Positions 56,001 through 64,000 of a stretch of DNA of 64,000 nucleotides are shown in pieces. The notes beneath the pieces are model-generated. The model ran no database searches. It was not told the DNA's origin and saw only the letters and a program-made list of their open reading frames with translations. The first letter of the stretch is position 1, and every line of letters begins with the position of its first letter. The stretch lies in NCBI RefSeq assembly GCF_964199755.1, contig NC_133918.1, positions 1,674,001 through 1,738,000 on the forward strand, given 5' to 3'. Origin of the DNA: Larus michahellis. Lineage: Eukaryota > Chordata > Aves > Charadriiformes > Laridae. Position numbers and translations under genes: made by a program.

Positions 56001-59000
56001 GCTTGGGTGGGTTTGGCAGGCTCAGTGGTTTTCAGAGCTGTGGGGGTTTCTTTCATGGTTGTGGTCGTCTTCATCTCCAGGGTGGTTCTGTCGATTGGAC
56101 TTGCAGCTGTTGTGCTGGGCTGGTGGGTGAGGATGGCTGCAGTAGAAGTTCTAGTGATGGCTGAACTGGAAAGGGTGCCTACGCCAGGACTGGGCGACTG
56201 TGAGATGGTATCCAGGATCCAGTCTTTGAGTTTGGTAATTCTGGAGTACACACCGGGTTTCATAGCCTGGGCACAACCAATTCCCCAGCTCACGATGCCG
56301 GCCAGATAAAACGTTCCTGGGGTCACCTCACAGGCCAGGGGTCCTCCTGAATCTCCCTGAGGAAGAAGCAAGGCAATGGCTGCTCAGCTCAGTATCTCCC
56401 CAGGGGGAGCCTACATGGGGCTGCCCCTCAGCCACACTGAGAGGACTCGGCTTGCCCCAAACTCTTCTTTATCCAGCCCCGCGGGGCTGTCTGCCGCCGT
56501 GCAGTGTGTGTGCAAGGCATGAGTGTGCAGAGGCTGAAACTAAGGTCCATGGCTCAACCTGGCTGCCCAGGTACAAGTGGCATTTGTCATGAAAGTTAAT
56601 AGCTACTGATGGCACCTCTCCACGAGTGAAGGGCAGCCACCACCAACTACCACTGTCTCGCTGCCACAGAAGGAGACCTGCTTCATCCAGGACTCCGGTC
56701 TGGCCAGCCAGAGAAGTGGGATGTTGGGTTAAGTCATGCTCAACTTGGATGGAGCTTTATTTACTTTTCCAAAGCCCCAGGGCAGTCGTCTGAGTTTTCT
56801 GAGCTAACTTACACGTGGATTACATGAGCCAGCAGTGTGCCCAGGTGGCCAAGGCGGCCAACAGCGTTCTGGCTTGTGTCAGGAACAGTGTGGCCAGCAG
56901 GAGCAGGGAAGTGCTGGTGCCCCTGTGCTCGGCGCTGGTGAGGCCTCACCTCGTGTGCTGTGTTCAGTTCTGGGCCCCGCTGTACAAGAGGGACATTGAG
57001 GTGCTGGAGCGTGTCCAGAGGAGAGCGACCAGGCTGGGGAGGGGTCTGGAGACCAGGGCATGTGAGGAGAGGCTGAGGGAGCTGGGCATGTTCAGCTTGG
57101 AGAAGAGGAGGCTGAGGGGAGACGACCTTGCCCTCTACAACTCCCTGAAAGGAGGGTGCAGAGAGGTGGGTGTTGGGCTCTTCTCCCAGGGGAATAATGA
57201 CAGGACCAGAGGAAATGGTCTGAAGCTGCGGCAGGGGAGGTTTAGATTAGATATCAGGAAGAATGACTTTACTGACAGAGTGGTCAGGCACTGAACAGCC
57301 TGCCCAGGGAGGGGGTTGAGTCACCATCCCTCGAGGTGTTTAAGAAACGTCTAGATGTGGCACTTCAGGGCATGCTCTAGTGGCAGAGATTGGAGGGGGT
57401 TTTTTTGTGTGTGTATGGTTGGACTCGATGATCTCAAAGGTCCTTTGCAACCATGAAGATTCTATGATTCTGTGATTACAGCCTGGCCACAGCAGCTCGG
57501 TACATATTTCCCAAGGATGTGCTGAGGCTGTGAGTTAGCCCAGCTTTCTGGAACAATCCACAGAAAAGCAGAGAAATCCCAGACTCTTACCTGGCACGAG
57601 TCTACCTTCCCCTCCAGGAAGCCAGCACAGATCATTCGGTCCGTGAGGGAGAAGTTGTAGAGAAAGTTGCAGGTGTTTTGGTCTATGATGCGCACAGAGG
57701 CTTTCTGCAGGACCTCGGGCTTGGTGCCTGCGCAAAAACCACAGGATTAGTGAGTGCAGCAGAGGGAAGCGGGAACTAATGGCTTTTGGACTGACCTAGA
57801 ACCTACTTCAGGGAAATAGCCTGTAATCCCACAGAGCAGTTGAGCCCTGTATGGGCAGCCCTGGAGCTCCTGGCTCGCCCCGGGCTGCAGTTTCACACCT
57901 GGGCAAAGGACACTGCACACAGGCAGCAAGTTTCTGTCGTGACAGCCCGTGGTCAACTGTTAGAGGGACAGTCGGGCTTTTTTTGGTAGCACGCGTGCCA
58001 CTGTCAGGCCTTCTCCCTGCGGCGGGATTTTTGCTTTTTCTTTGCGACTGAGCACGGCTGCTGAGGCTGACGCACTGTCACCGCAGCGCGACAGCAGGCC
58101 CCCGAGGCAGTGCCCCGCTCCGGCTTCACGTGGGAGAACTACCGAGAGCAGTCCAGCAGGTTTCTCCTGGTTCCTGCTCTCTCTGTTTTCTTGTTTGCTG
58201 GTGACTCCTAAATAACTGCGGTTTAAGGATGAGCTCTGCGTGCCCTTATTCTAGTGTTTCTGTCAGCTCCCGACTGTCCGTTATTGTCCCCTGTCCTGGA
58301 CGCTCCCACGACTCTCTGGTCGCAGTGGAACAGGCTGCGCTGCTGAGTCTGTCACTGCTCCAGAGCAAACCAACTGGAGATGCACCACCGCTTACCGTTC
58401 CCTTCCTGGAGGTCACCCCATCCAGAAATTATGCATTTCTTGCCAACAGGGAACTTCTGCACAGCAAGTGGGAGGCAGATGGGCTGGATGTATTTGTTGA
58501 AGACAAGAGGTCTTGCCAACTCAAGTACAGCCACATCAAAGTCCAAAATAATGGGGTTGAAGAGGGGATGCTCGATCACTCTTATTACGTTGACTTTCAC
58601 GGCATTCCCATCCGTTCCATTGAGTGATGTTGTGCCCACGTAGGCTTCAATCTCTTCTGGATTTGTCCTGCAAATACATAAGCCTAAGCATGCGGATATG
58701 AATAGCACAGCCTAGCATGAATTCTGGCATTTAAAATTGCAGACAACTTTATGCGATCGGTGTTTGAAACCTTACTTTACAAAGTAAGGTCCAGCACGCA
58801 GACGAGCAACCCTGCGGAGTCAGGCCCAAAGAACCGTTTCCAGCAGTGGCACGTGTTGGATGTCTCCTGAGGAGCAGGTAAACCTGTAGTAACCCTCTCC
58901 TCACCTCCAGAAATTTTTGATTTCAGGCATGAAATGTCTCTACATTCAGTAGGTCTTGATGGATTTTTGTGGTTTATTCCTTTTTTTTTTTTTAAAAAAA

Positions 59001-62000
59001 ACCCATATGAATTTTAAACATTCAGCTTAATGACATTTATGACGAACTGCTTCCTTTTGATTGTTTTCCACCTGCTCTTGGTGGTTACTGGATCTTAGGG
59101 AAGCAGTAAGAAGGCATTCCCTAAACCCTTGGTCTGTACCCTTCGTAACTGCGTAGTCCCTGTCACACACTCCCTGCCCACCCAGGTGTCTCTTTTCCCA
59201 AGTCTGGTCTGATCTATTTTGACACGTTTGTTCGGGATGCGGTTCCGCACCCAGCTCATCCTTGTGCCAGCCTTTTTACCGTGTTATTCTAGCACTGCGT
59301 GCCATGTTTGAGAAGTCGGTACGCTGGGGATTACCAACAAAATACTGGTAATCTCAGTTCTTTATCTAATAATTATCTAGAATAATATCTAATAATCTAT
59401 TATCTAATAATAATCTAATTACTAGCGTTCACTTGCTCTTTAATTGCCACTGACACAGAACTGCCGTGTGTCTCGCTTCACACCTTGCATTTCACTTGCT
59501 GCTTTATTGCCCAGCTATTTAATGCATACGGTTGTCTTGAAACTCTTCATAATTAGTCCCCCACCCTTTTCGGCCTTCAGGAGTTTTTATTCTTGACTAA
59601 CATCGTCTTCTTGCTACTCCTTTCTTTATTGGGGTTGTTTATACGTCTGGGCTTGGGCTCGCTGTTTAACAGAACTACGCGGGACTGACCTGCCCCCTCT
59701 TCCCTTTAACAGCTGACTACACGTCTCTTATTTCCTACGTTACAGCCAATTTTTAAGGTTAAATTTCTTGAAGAAGCTCTCTGGTGGCACCTGTCCTTTT
59801 CCACCGTTAGATGTGTTGTCCTTGCTACCTGCCAAGGCTACTTTAACCTTTCCCTGCCGCCCCGCAAAACCCCTTTTACGATCAATCAGTCTCTAGCCAT
59901 AACAACCATTAACGTCCAAGGTGTGTTCTTGTGACTCCAGTGCCACAGCTGTGGGTTTTTTGGCCACGCGGCCACTAGACAGCTCTGTGCCGGGGGTGGG
60001 CGAGCTGGAAAAGCAGGGCTACCAGAGGTGGACTCTTACTCATTGAAGCAGTGAGCTGCCGACAGCAGCCAGCGGTCCCCAATTATGGTGGCTCCACAGA
60101 AATGCCTTGAGTCTTCTTTCAGGCTGACTTGCCAGGGGATCTCTCCTCTGGAAGCGTCTGTTCCTCCCACGATCTTGCTGGGTTTAGAGAACCCAGGTCG
60201 TCCTCCACACTCTGAACGAAAGGCAAAGCACGACTGGTGAGTACTCGTAGCAGGAGAGCAGCGAGGAGAGACTTTTGCTGTCCCTGACCAGGGAGCCTGA
60301 GCAGGGGCAGGTCAGGGCTGAAGCGTGAGGCATCTCCCCGAGCCCTGCCTGCCGAGCCTGGCAGTCCCTGCTGGTGGCCATAGAATCATAGAATCTCCAT
60401 GGCTGGAAAGGACCTTTGAGATCACCGAGTCCAGCCATACGCGGGCTTTCACCCAAACTGCTGTTCTGCATCTTGCTCTTGGCAAGTCCTTAATCCTGTG
60501 CCTCTCTCGAAAGCAAAGTAACCAGCGGCTCTGCCCGTCGTAGCCTTGCCATTCCAGATAAAAAGTTAATCCTAAATGTAGAAAAATATTCTACATCTGC
60601 CTCTCCCTGCAGAGCTGCTGGGAGGGCTCCTCGGAGCTGACAGGTCATCCTATAGACACCTGCCCTCCCTCCGGGGAGAAGATGCAGGGCTGCTGTGAAG
60701 TTGCAGCCGTCAACTTTGAACTGCTGGGAGGTCCTTAGGTGGTAATGAAAAGTGAGTGGTCAACGGGTTAAACAGCGTCAGATGCTGCTGTGTCTTAGTA
60801 CCGTGTCCTGGGCTTGCTGGAGCAGACCAATTGCACAGACCGCAGACAAAATTACGCATTCAGTTGCACAAAGGAACCCATGAAAGCAATCTGCACAGGT
60901 GCTGAGTGCCTTTGCCGGGCTGCTCTGGGCTGTGCCGGGGCAGCCAGGTAGTGTCACTTGGGCCTTGGCCCTTAGCGCTTAGGCAGGGGTTGTGCGGGTC
61001 ACCCTACTGATGGCCATTTCAGCTCAGCGGAAGAACAAACCTGACGTTTGGACCTGTACCAGCCACTCTTCCTGCCGAGGTGCACCCACCCTGTGGGTGC
61101 TCATACCTTGTGGTCTCGAGGCAGTCGCTGGCTTGCCGGCAGCCGGGGCTGGTGAAGCGGTGGGGGTTGCTCCAGTGATGGTGGCGTTGAGCTCTCCAGA
61201 GCTGACCACGTTACTCTTCGTATGGAGGTGTATTGGAGGGACAGTACGGGCTACGGAGGCGGGGAAGGCAGAAATAGCATTCAAGATCCAGTCTCTGAGT
61301 TTGGTAACACGCGTGTAAACTCCAGGCCGCCTGGCTTCGGCACAACCGATTCCCCAGCTCACAATTCCCGCCAGGAAAAACTTGCCGGATGGTTCTTGGC
61401 AAACCAGGGGCCCACCAGAGTCACCCTGCAAGAGAAGACAGATGGTGAGCTCTCCGTGGGGATGCTCCGAGGTTGCCCTGGCCGCCCTCAGCGTAACTCT
61501 GCCAGACGGTGTCTCTCTGTCCCTGCGTATCCCAGCTCACACCTGCTTATTTACTCCAGCCTGGGGATGAGTGAAGCATCTCCTGTGCTGGCCTTTGGGT
61601 GCTCCCCTGTGTGGGCAAGCCATCCTGCTATTAAGCAGTAGCCTTGGGCCCTTGATACGCCAGAAAAGCACAAAGGCATCCTCCATAAAACCTAGGGTAG
61701 CACTTCTACTGGTTTAATAATGTATTAAACTGCTGCTCTTAAAGGTAAAGCCCAGCAACCCCTGAACCGCCCAATGATGGGTGTTCGTTGCATGACACAC
61801 AAGCCAGGAAGATCACGCTAAGCTTTGCATGATGTTTTCTTGATTTGGCCTAGGGTTCCCTGGCCGATTCTTTGCTACGGTGGGTCCATAGGAGTGTCAC
61901 TGATGTAGGACATGTGGGGTCTGTGAAGCTGGCAGGGCCTTCTGGGAGCTGGATTGCTCTAGGTGAGTAATGAATAACCAGTTGGGTCATGCTCATCATC

Positions 62001-63602
62001 CAACCTCGAATCTCCCGTTCTTGGCCCCTTCTCTGGTGTTTGTGCTGCATTTGCTGCAGAAATATGAAGTGCTACCACCAGAGAAGGGCAGTTTTGCTCA
62101 GCTGGTGGCTGGAGATATGAAGGGCCCTGCCAAACCACGGGGAGAGGCATAGCAATCAGAGTCCTCCTCTCACAACACAGCCCTCCTCGTCCCACGTATT
62201 GTGAAAAGCAGGATTTTCTCCACTTACAATTCCAAGCCGGATAAAGGCTAACTAGGGAAAACACCAAGTTGTTCACCAAAAACTGTTGTGTATGTTTTAG
62301 TTTCCACTGCTGCCCTTTACCATCTGGCTTTTGACCTGAGGACCTACCAGGTACGTTGGTAGTGCCAGCCCTGATTACAGCTCAGGAAGCAGGGAAAAGT
62401 AGTTAAATAGCCAAAAGAGCCCCTTAAAGAGCAATGTCCTACTCCAAGCTAGGGAATAGCATCATTTTTGTCTTCTGCAGTCCCTGACCGTGCTTGGCTC
62501 CAAGGCACAGCCTCAAACCTTGGGGGGGAACCATGACCATGCTTCTTGAAGTGCTGCTTGCTGCATCCTGGGAGGGAAAGGACTCAGGTGGGGAGGTGTG
62601 CCGGCTTCCCTGGGTGAAGCTTACCTGGCAAGAGTCGATTTTCCCCTCCAGGTAGCCAGCACACAACATCCTCTCTGTGAGGGCATGGCTGTAGAGGCTG
62701 GAGCACAGCTTCTGGTCCAGCAGCTCCACTGTTGCTTTCTGCAGGAACTCGGGTTTCACCACTAAAGGAGAAAGACGCCAGCGTGAGCTCGCGGCAGGTA
62801 GCCTTGCGTGGGACCAGCCGCCCGTGTTACAGCCCACCCCGGCTGGCCAAAGCACGGCCTGAGCTCCCTCCCCCGGTGCCTCCTGCACTGCTCCCACCCC
62901 ACCATACCGTCTGCCACGCTTCGCTTACAGAAATCCTCCTTGAGGTAGCCCCAGCCGGAGATAAGGCACTTTTTGCTGGCGGGGAAGTGATGCCCAGCGT
63001 TCGGCAGGCACACAGGCTGGATGTACTTAGTGAAGGTCACGGGTCTCTTCAGCTCCAGCACGGCCACGTCGTAGTCAGCCGTGTCGGCGTTGTAGGAGGG
63101 GTGCGGGATGATGCGTGCGATGCCCATTTTCACGGCGCCACTGTCTGAGCCTCTGAGAGAGGTGGTCCCGGTGTAGGCTGCCCACATGGCTGGGTCCGGA
63201 AACCTGGAAGAGAGACAGCCGGGACCGTGGGAGCGGGCAGCCAGAGGACTGCTCCGCAAACCAGAGCCTGGTGTGGGTGGTGCTGCCTCCTGCCATCTGC
63301 TCTGGGACAAGAGCTCCCCGTGGCTTAATCTGGGAGGGGAAGAAAACCAGTGTGGTACACGGCTGGAGATATGGCAGCCTTTGGAAACGGGAGGGGGGCG
63401 GGGGGGCAAGCTAGCATGGCTGGAGCTTACTCAGTAAAGCAGTGAGCAGCAGACACCAGCCACTTCTCCGTGAGGATTGCAGCGCCGCAGAAGTGCTCGT
63501 TGTTTTCTCGCAGGCTGACTTGCCACGGGAACTCCCCTCTGGATGCCTCTGAGCCGCCGACAATCCTGCTGGCAGTCTGCATGGCAGGGCGGCTCCCGCA
63601 GT
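52936..63602 (-). CDS. TMPRSS9: TMPRSS9 / polyserase-1, 3' thirteen exons (partial, 5' end outside window)
   Basis: Exons in transcript order: 63431-63602, 62929-63203, 62625-62761, 61107-61425, 60040-60211, 58396-58667, 57591-57727, 55996-56356, 55787-55903, 54840-55011, 54247-54512, 53592-53728 and 52936-53097. They total 2,699 nt (about 898 residues and a stop). The product is a type II membrane serine polyprotease with three tandem trypsin-like domains. Each has an (R/K)IVGG activation site, SAAHCF histidine and D(F/Y)DVA aspartate. Domains 1 and 2 have GDSGGPL; domain 3 has GDAGGPL and should be inactive, as in mammalian polyserase-1. Asp189-type residues (VDSC/IDSC) indicate cleavage after Lys/Arg. 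Ser/Thr/Pro-rich linkers and one LDLRa module separate domains. The transmembrane, stem and first LDLRa exons must lie beyond 64,000. Confidence 0.95.
53592..53728 (-). CDS. TMPRSS9: TMPRSS9 exon: protease domain 3, pre-serine region
   Basis: 137 nt. [20 protein letters not shown], then [18 protein letters not shown]. The S1-pocket Asp is kept, but the usual Gln before the serine loop is Ser. Acceptor CCTCAG, donor TTCA/GTGAGT. Confidence 0.93.
54247..54512 (-). CDS. TMPRSS9: TMPRSS9 exon: protease domain 3, Asp region
   Basis: 266 nt. [20 protein letters not shown] starts it, the Asp motif is [10 protein letters not shown], and KPICLP and [13 protein letters not shown] follow. Acceptor CTGCAG/T, donor GGAG/GTACTG. 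Confidence 0.94.
54840..55011 (-). CDS. TMPRSS9: TMPRSS9 exon: protease domain 3, activation site and His
   Basis: 172 nt. [20 protein letters not shown], then [20 protein letters not shown] and [10 protein letters not shown]. The activation site and His are retained although this domain lacks the catalytic serine. Acceptor CCCAG/AC, donor AT/GTAAGT. Confidence 0.94.
55136..55277 (-). mobile_element. Short CR1 LINE 3' fragment in TMPRSS9 intron
   Basis: The plus strand reads ATCACAGAGTCGTAGGGTTG, then the reverse-complement CR1 tail. The minus frame shows [17 protein letters not shown]-like wording close to that of the copy at 2.55 kb. Same strand as TMPRSS9. Confidence 0.85.
55787..55903 (-). 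CDS. TMPRSS9: TMPRSS9 exon: LDL-receptor class A module between proteases 2 and 3
   Basis: 117 nt, about 38 residues with six cysteines in LDLRa spacing: [24 protein letters not shown] and a final [10 protein letters not shown]. The calcium-cage consensus DGSDE is changed to NGFDE, so one usual Asp is Asn and calcium affinity may be reduced. Acceptor TCTAG/TG, donor TGTG/GTGAGT. The exon phases let it insert or drop without changing the frame. Confidence 0.9.
55996..56356 (-). CDS. TMPRSS9: TMPRSS9 exon: protease domain 2, catalytic Ser and mucin-like linker 2
   Basis: 361 nt. [20 protein letters not shown], then [20 protein letters not shown], completes domain 2 with an intact serine. About 70 residues rich in Thr, Ser and Pro follow (for example [20 protein letters not shown]), a likely O-glycosylated spacer. 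Donor CCAG/GTAAAA. Confidence 0.94.
56357..57590 (-). other. TMPRSS9: TMPRSS9 intron with CR1 insertion
   Basis: The intron between the two last exons of protease domain 2. Just over half of it is the plus-strand CR1 fragment at 56,806-57,478. No other feature was seen. Confidence 0.75.
56806..57478 (+). mobile_element. CR1 LINE fragment, 3' end, in TMPRSS9 intron
   Basis: The plus frame at 56,815-57,294 is open for 159 codons and reads [60 protein letters not shown] and [10 protein letters not shown], the CR1 ORF2 C-terminus. The 3' tip ends AGATTCTATGATTCTGTGAT. The long open frame suggests a relatively young copy. It is antisense to TMPRSS9. Confidence 0.93.
57591..57727 (-). CDS. TMPRSS9: TMPRSS9 exon: protease domain 2, pre-serine region
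   Basis: 137 nt. [20 protein letters not shown], then [19 protein letters not shown], with the S1-pocket Asp in VDSC. Same size and phase as in domain 1. Acceptor GCGCAG, donor CAG/GTAAGA. Confidence 0.95.
57728..58395 (-). other. TMPRSS9: TMPRSS9 intron, no extra feature seen
   Basis: About 0.67 kb between the Asp and pre-serine exons of protease domain 2. Nothing else was recognised. Confidence 0.65.
58396..58667 (-). CDS. TMPRSS9: TMPRSS9 exon: protease domain 2, Asp region
   Basis: 272 nt. [20 protein letters not shown] starts it, the catalytic Asp is in [10 protein letters not shown], and QPICLP and [13 protein letters not shown] follow. An NGT N-glycosylation motif is present. Acceptor GCAG/GAC, donor AACG/GTAAGC. 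Confidence 0.95.
58668..60039 (-). other. TMPRSS9: TMPRSS9 intron with AT-rich tandem-like patch
   Basis: About 1.4 kb. It contains a T/A-rich block near 58,980 and a degenerate ATCTAATAAT repeat at 59,363-59,424. No exon or named element was seen. Confidence 0.65.
59363..59424. repeat. Degenerate (ATCTAATAAT)n tandem repeat
   Basis: Repeated TATCTAATAAT-type words, at least five imperfect copies in 62 bp, within a TMPRSS9 intron. Confidence 0.7.
60040..60211 (-). CDS. TMPRSS9: TMPRSS9 exon: protease domain 2, activation site and His
   Basis: 172 nt. [20 protein letters not shown], then [20 protein letters not shown] and [10 protein letters not shown]. It has the same size and phase as the first exon of domain 1. 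Acceptor TTCAG/AG, donor GA/GTAAGA. Confidence 0.95.
60212..61106 (-). other. TMPRSS9: TMPRSS9 intron between protease cassettes 1 and 2
   Basis: About 0.9 kb with a short minus-strand CR1 tip at 60,378-60,480. The rest shows no feature. Confidence 0.7.
60378..60480 (-). mobile_element. Short CR1 LINE 3' fragment
   Basis: The plus strand reads CCATAGAATCATAGAATCTC, then GGAAAGGACCTTTGAGATCA and CCGAGTCCAGCCAT, a reverse-complement CR1 3' tip. The inner edge is uncertain. Confidence 0.78.
61107..61425 (-). CDS. TMPRSS9: TMPRSS9 exon: protease domain 1, catalytic Ser and linker 1
   Basis: 319 nt. [20 protein letters not shown], then [20 protein letters not shown], ends the first protease domain with an intact nucleophile. 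About 50 residues of Ala/Thr/Pro/Ser-rich linker follow, with one N-glycosylation-type NAT. Donor CAAG/GTATGA. Confidence 0.94.
61426..62624 (-). other. TMPRSS9: TMPRSS9 intron before the first GDSGG exon
   Basis: About 1.2 kb. No repeat, exon or RNA gene was recognised. Confidence 0.65.
62625..62761 (-). CDS. TMPRSS9: TMPRSS9 exon: protease domain 1, pre-serine region
   Basis: 137 nt. [20 protein letters not shown] is followed by [19 protein letters not shown], with the S1-pocket Asp in IDSC. Donor CAG/GTAAGC, phase 0, directly before the GDSGG exon. Confidence 0.95.
62929..63203 (-). CDS. TMPRSS9: TMPRSS9 exon: protease domain 1, Asp region
   Basis: 275 nt. It contains [20 protein letters not shown], the catalytic-Asp motif [18 protein letters not shown] and the [13 protein letters not shown] segment. 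Acceptor CCAG/G, donor TTCT/GTAAGC. Phases 2-in and 1-out match the equivalent exons of domains 2 and 3. Confidence 0.95.
63431..63602 (-). CDS. TMPRSS9: TMPRSS9 exon: protease domain 1, activation site and His
   Basis: 172 nt. It encodes [20 protein letters not shown], then [20 protein letters not shown] and [10 protein letters not shown]. The RIVGG cleavage site and catalytic His are intact. The cysteine in DCG should pair with QPVCLP of the next exon and keep the cleaved chain attached. Acceptor TTCAG/AC, donor GA/GTAAGC. Confidence 0.95.
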
Positions 63603-63736
63603 CTGAAAGGGAGGAGAGAGACGGAGCATCCATCGGAACCCAGGGGCAAGGAGAAAAGCTGCTTCAGCTTCATGCACGCTCCCAGCACACACTCAGCAGC
63701 AGGACATTACAGCTGTGTTGTTACAACTGTGCAAAC

Positions 63737-64000
63737 CCTGTAAATTCAACCAGGCCAAGTGCAGGGTCCTGCACCCACGTCAGGGCAACCCCCAGCACAA
63801 ACCTGGGCTGGGGGATGGAGAGCAGCCCTGAGGAGAAGGACTCGGGGGTGTCGGTGGGGGAGAAGCTCCACACGCCCCGGCACCGTGCGCTGGCAGCCCA
63901 GAAACCCCCCGCAGCCTGGGCTGCATCCCCAGCAGCGTGGGCAGCAGGGCGAGGGGGGGATTCTGCCCCTCTGCTCCGCTCGGGGGAGACCCCCCTGCAG
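63737..64000 (+). mobile_element. CR1 LINE fragment, cut by window edge
   Basis: Plus-strand sequence starts with words equivalent to FNQAKCRVLH (AATTCAACCAGGCCAAGTGC) and runs through a GC-rich CR1 region including CTGGGCTGCATCCCCAGCAG and TCTGCCCCTCTGCTCCGCTC. The latter matches the [14 protein letters not shown] part of other copies. It continues past 64,000. It lies in the TMPRSS9 intron upstream of the first exon seen. Confidence 0.85.

Noticed and set aside
1-64000. tRNA genes, snoRNAs, CRISPR arrays and proviral LTRs
   Set aside because: I scanned for tRNA B-box-like words, C/D-box pairs, regular direct repeats and LTR pairs and saw nothing I could support by eye.

Overview
This is a vertebrate nuclear window, almost certainly from a bird. 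It has very long introns, CpG-island promoters, and at least fifteen fragments of the CR1 LINE, several ending in the avian-type ATTCTATGA-like 3' tip. The lamin gene encodes 600 residues, the length I recall for chicken lamin B2. The gene order LMNB2 - TIMM13 - TMPRSS9 is the one I know from human 19p13.3. No prokaryotic, viral or CRISPR-like system is visible.

Layout. Positions 1-12,760 contain no recognisable protein-coding gene. They hold five CR1 3' fragments, two GC-rich islands (about 6.55-7.0 kb and 10.39-10.74 kb) with promoter-like motifs, a perfect 18-bp inverted repeat at 7,731-7,773, and one unexplained minus-strand open frame. LMNB2 occupies 12.8-47.2 kb on the plus strand: a CpG-island promoter, 12 coding exons (13,252-41,872), a 13-kb first intron and a 3' UTR that may run about 5.3 kb. 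TIMM13 follows on the plus strand (49,963-50,538, three coding exons) with its own CpG island. TMPRSS9 (polyserase-1) lies convergently on the minus strand. Thirteen exons from 63,602 down to 52,936 encode three tandem trypsin-like domains and an LDL-receptor class A module. Its 5' exons (cytoplasmic, transmembrane and stem parts) lie past the right edge.

The three genes do not form a pathway. LMNB2 encodes a farnesylated nuclear-lamina filament protein, TIMM13 a small TIM chaperone of the mitochondrial intermembrane space, and TMPRSS9 a type II transmembrane protease. They are linked by conserved synteny. In human, the LMNB2-TIMM13 spacer contains a well-studied replication origin. Here the equivalent spacer has been enlarged by a 1.2-kb CR1 insertion.

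Points that stand out: (1) the third TMPRSS9 protease domain has GDAGG instead of GDSGG, so it lacks the catalytic serine; (2) an LDLRa exon sits between protease domains 2 and 3; (3) the three protease cassettes share exon sizes and phases; (4) an orphan CpG island at 10.4-10.7 kb has E2F-like and ZNF143/SBS-like motifs but no recognised gene; (5) a perfect hairpin-forming repeat lies near 7.75 kb. All exon boundaries were read by eye from splice signals, reading phase and family knowledge, without alignment software.
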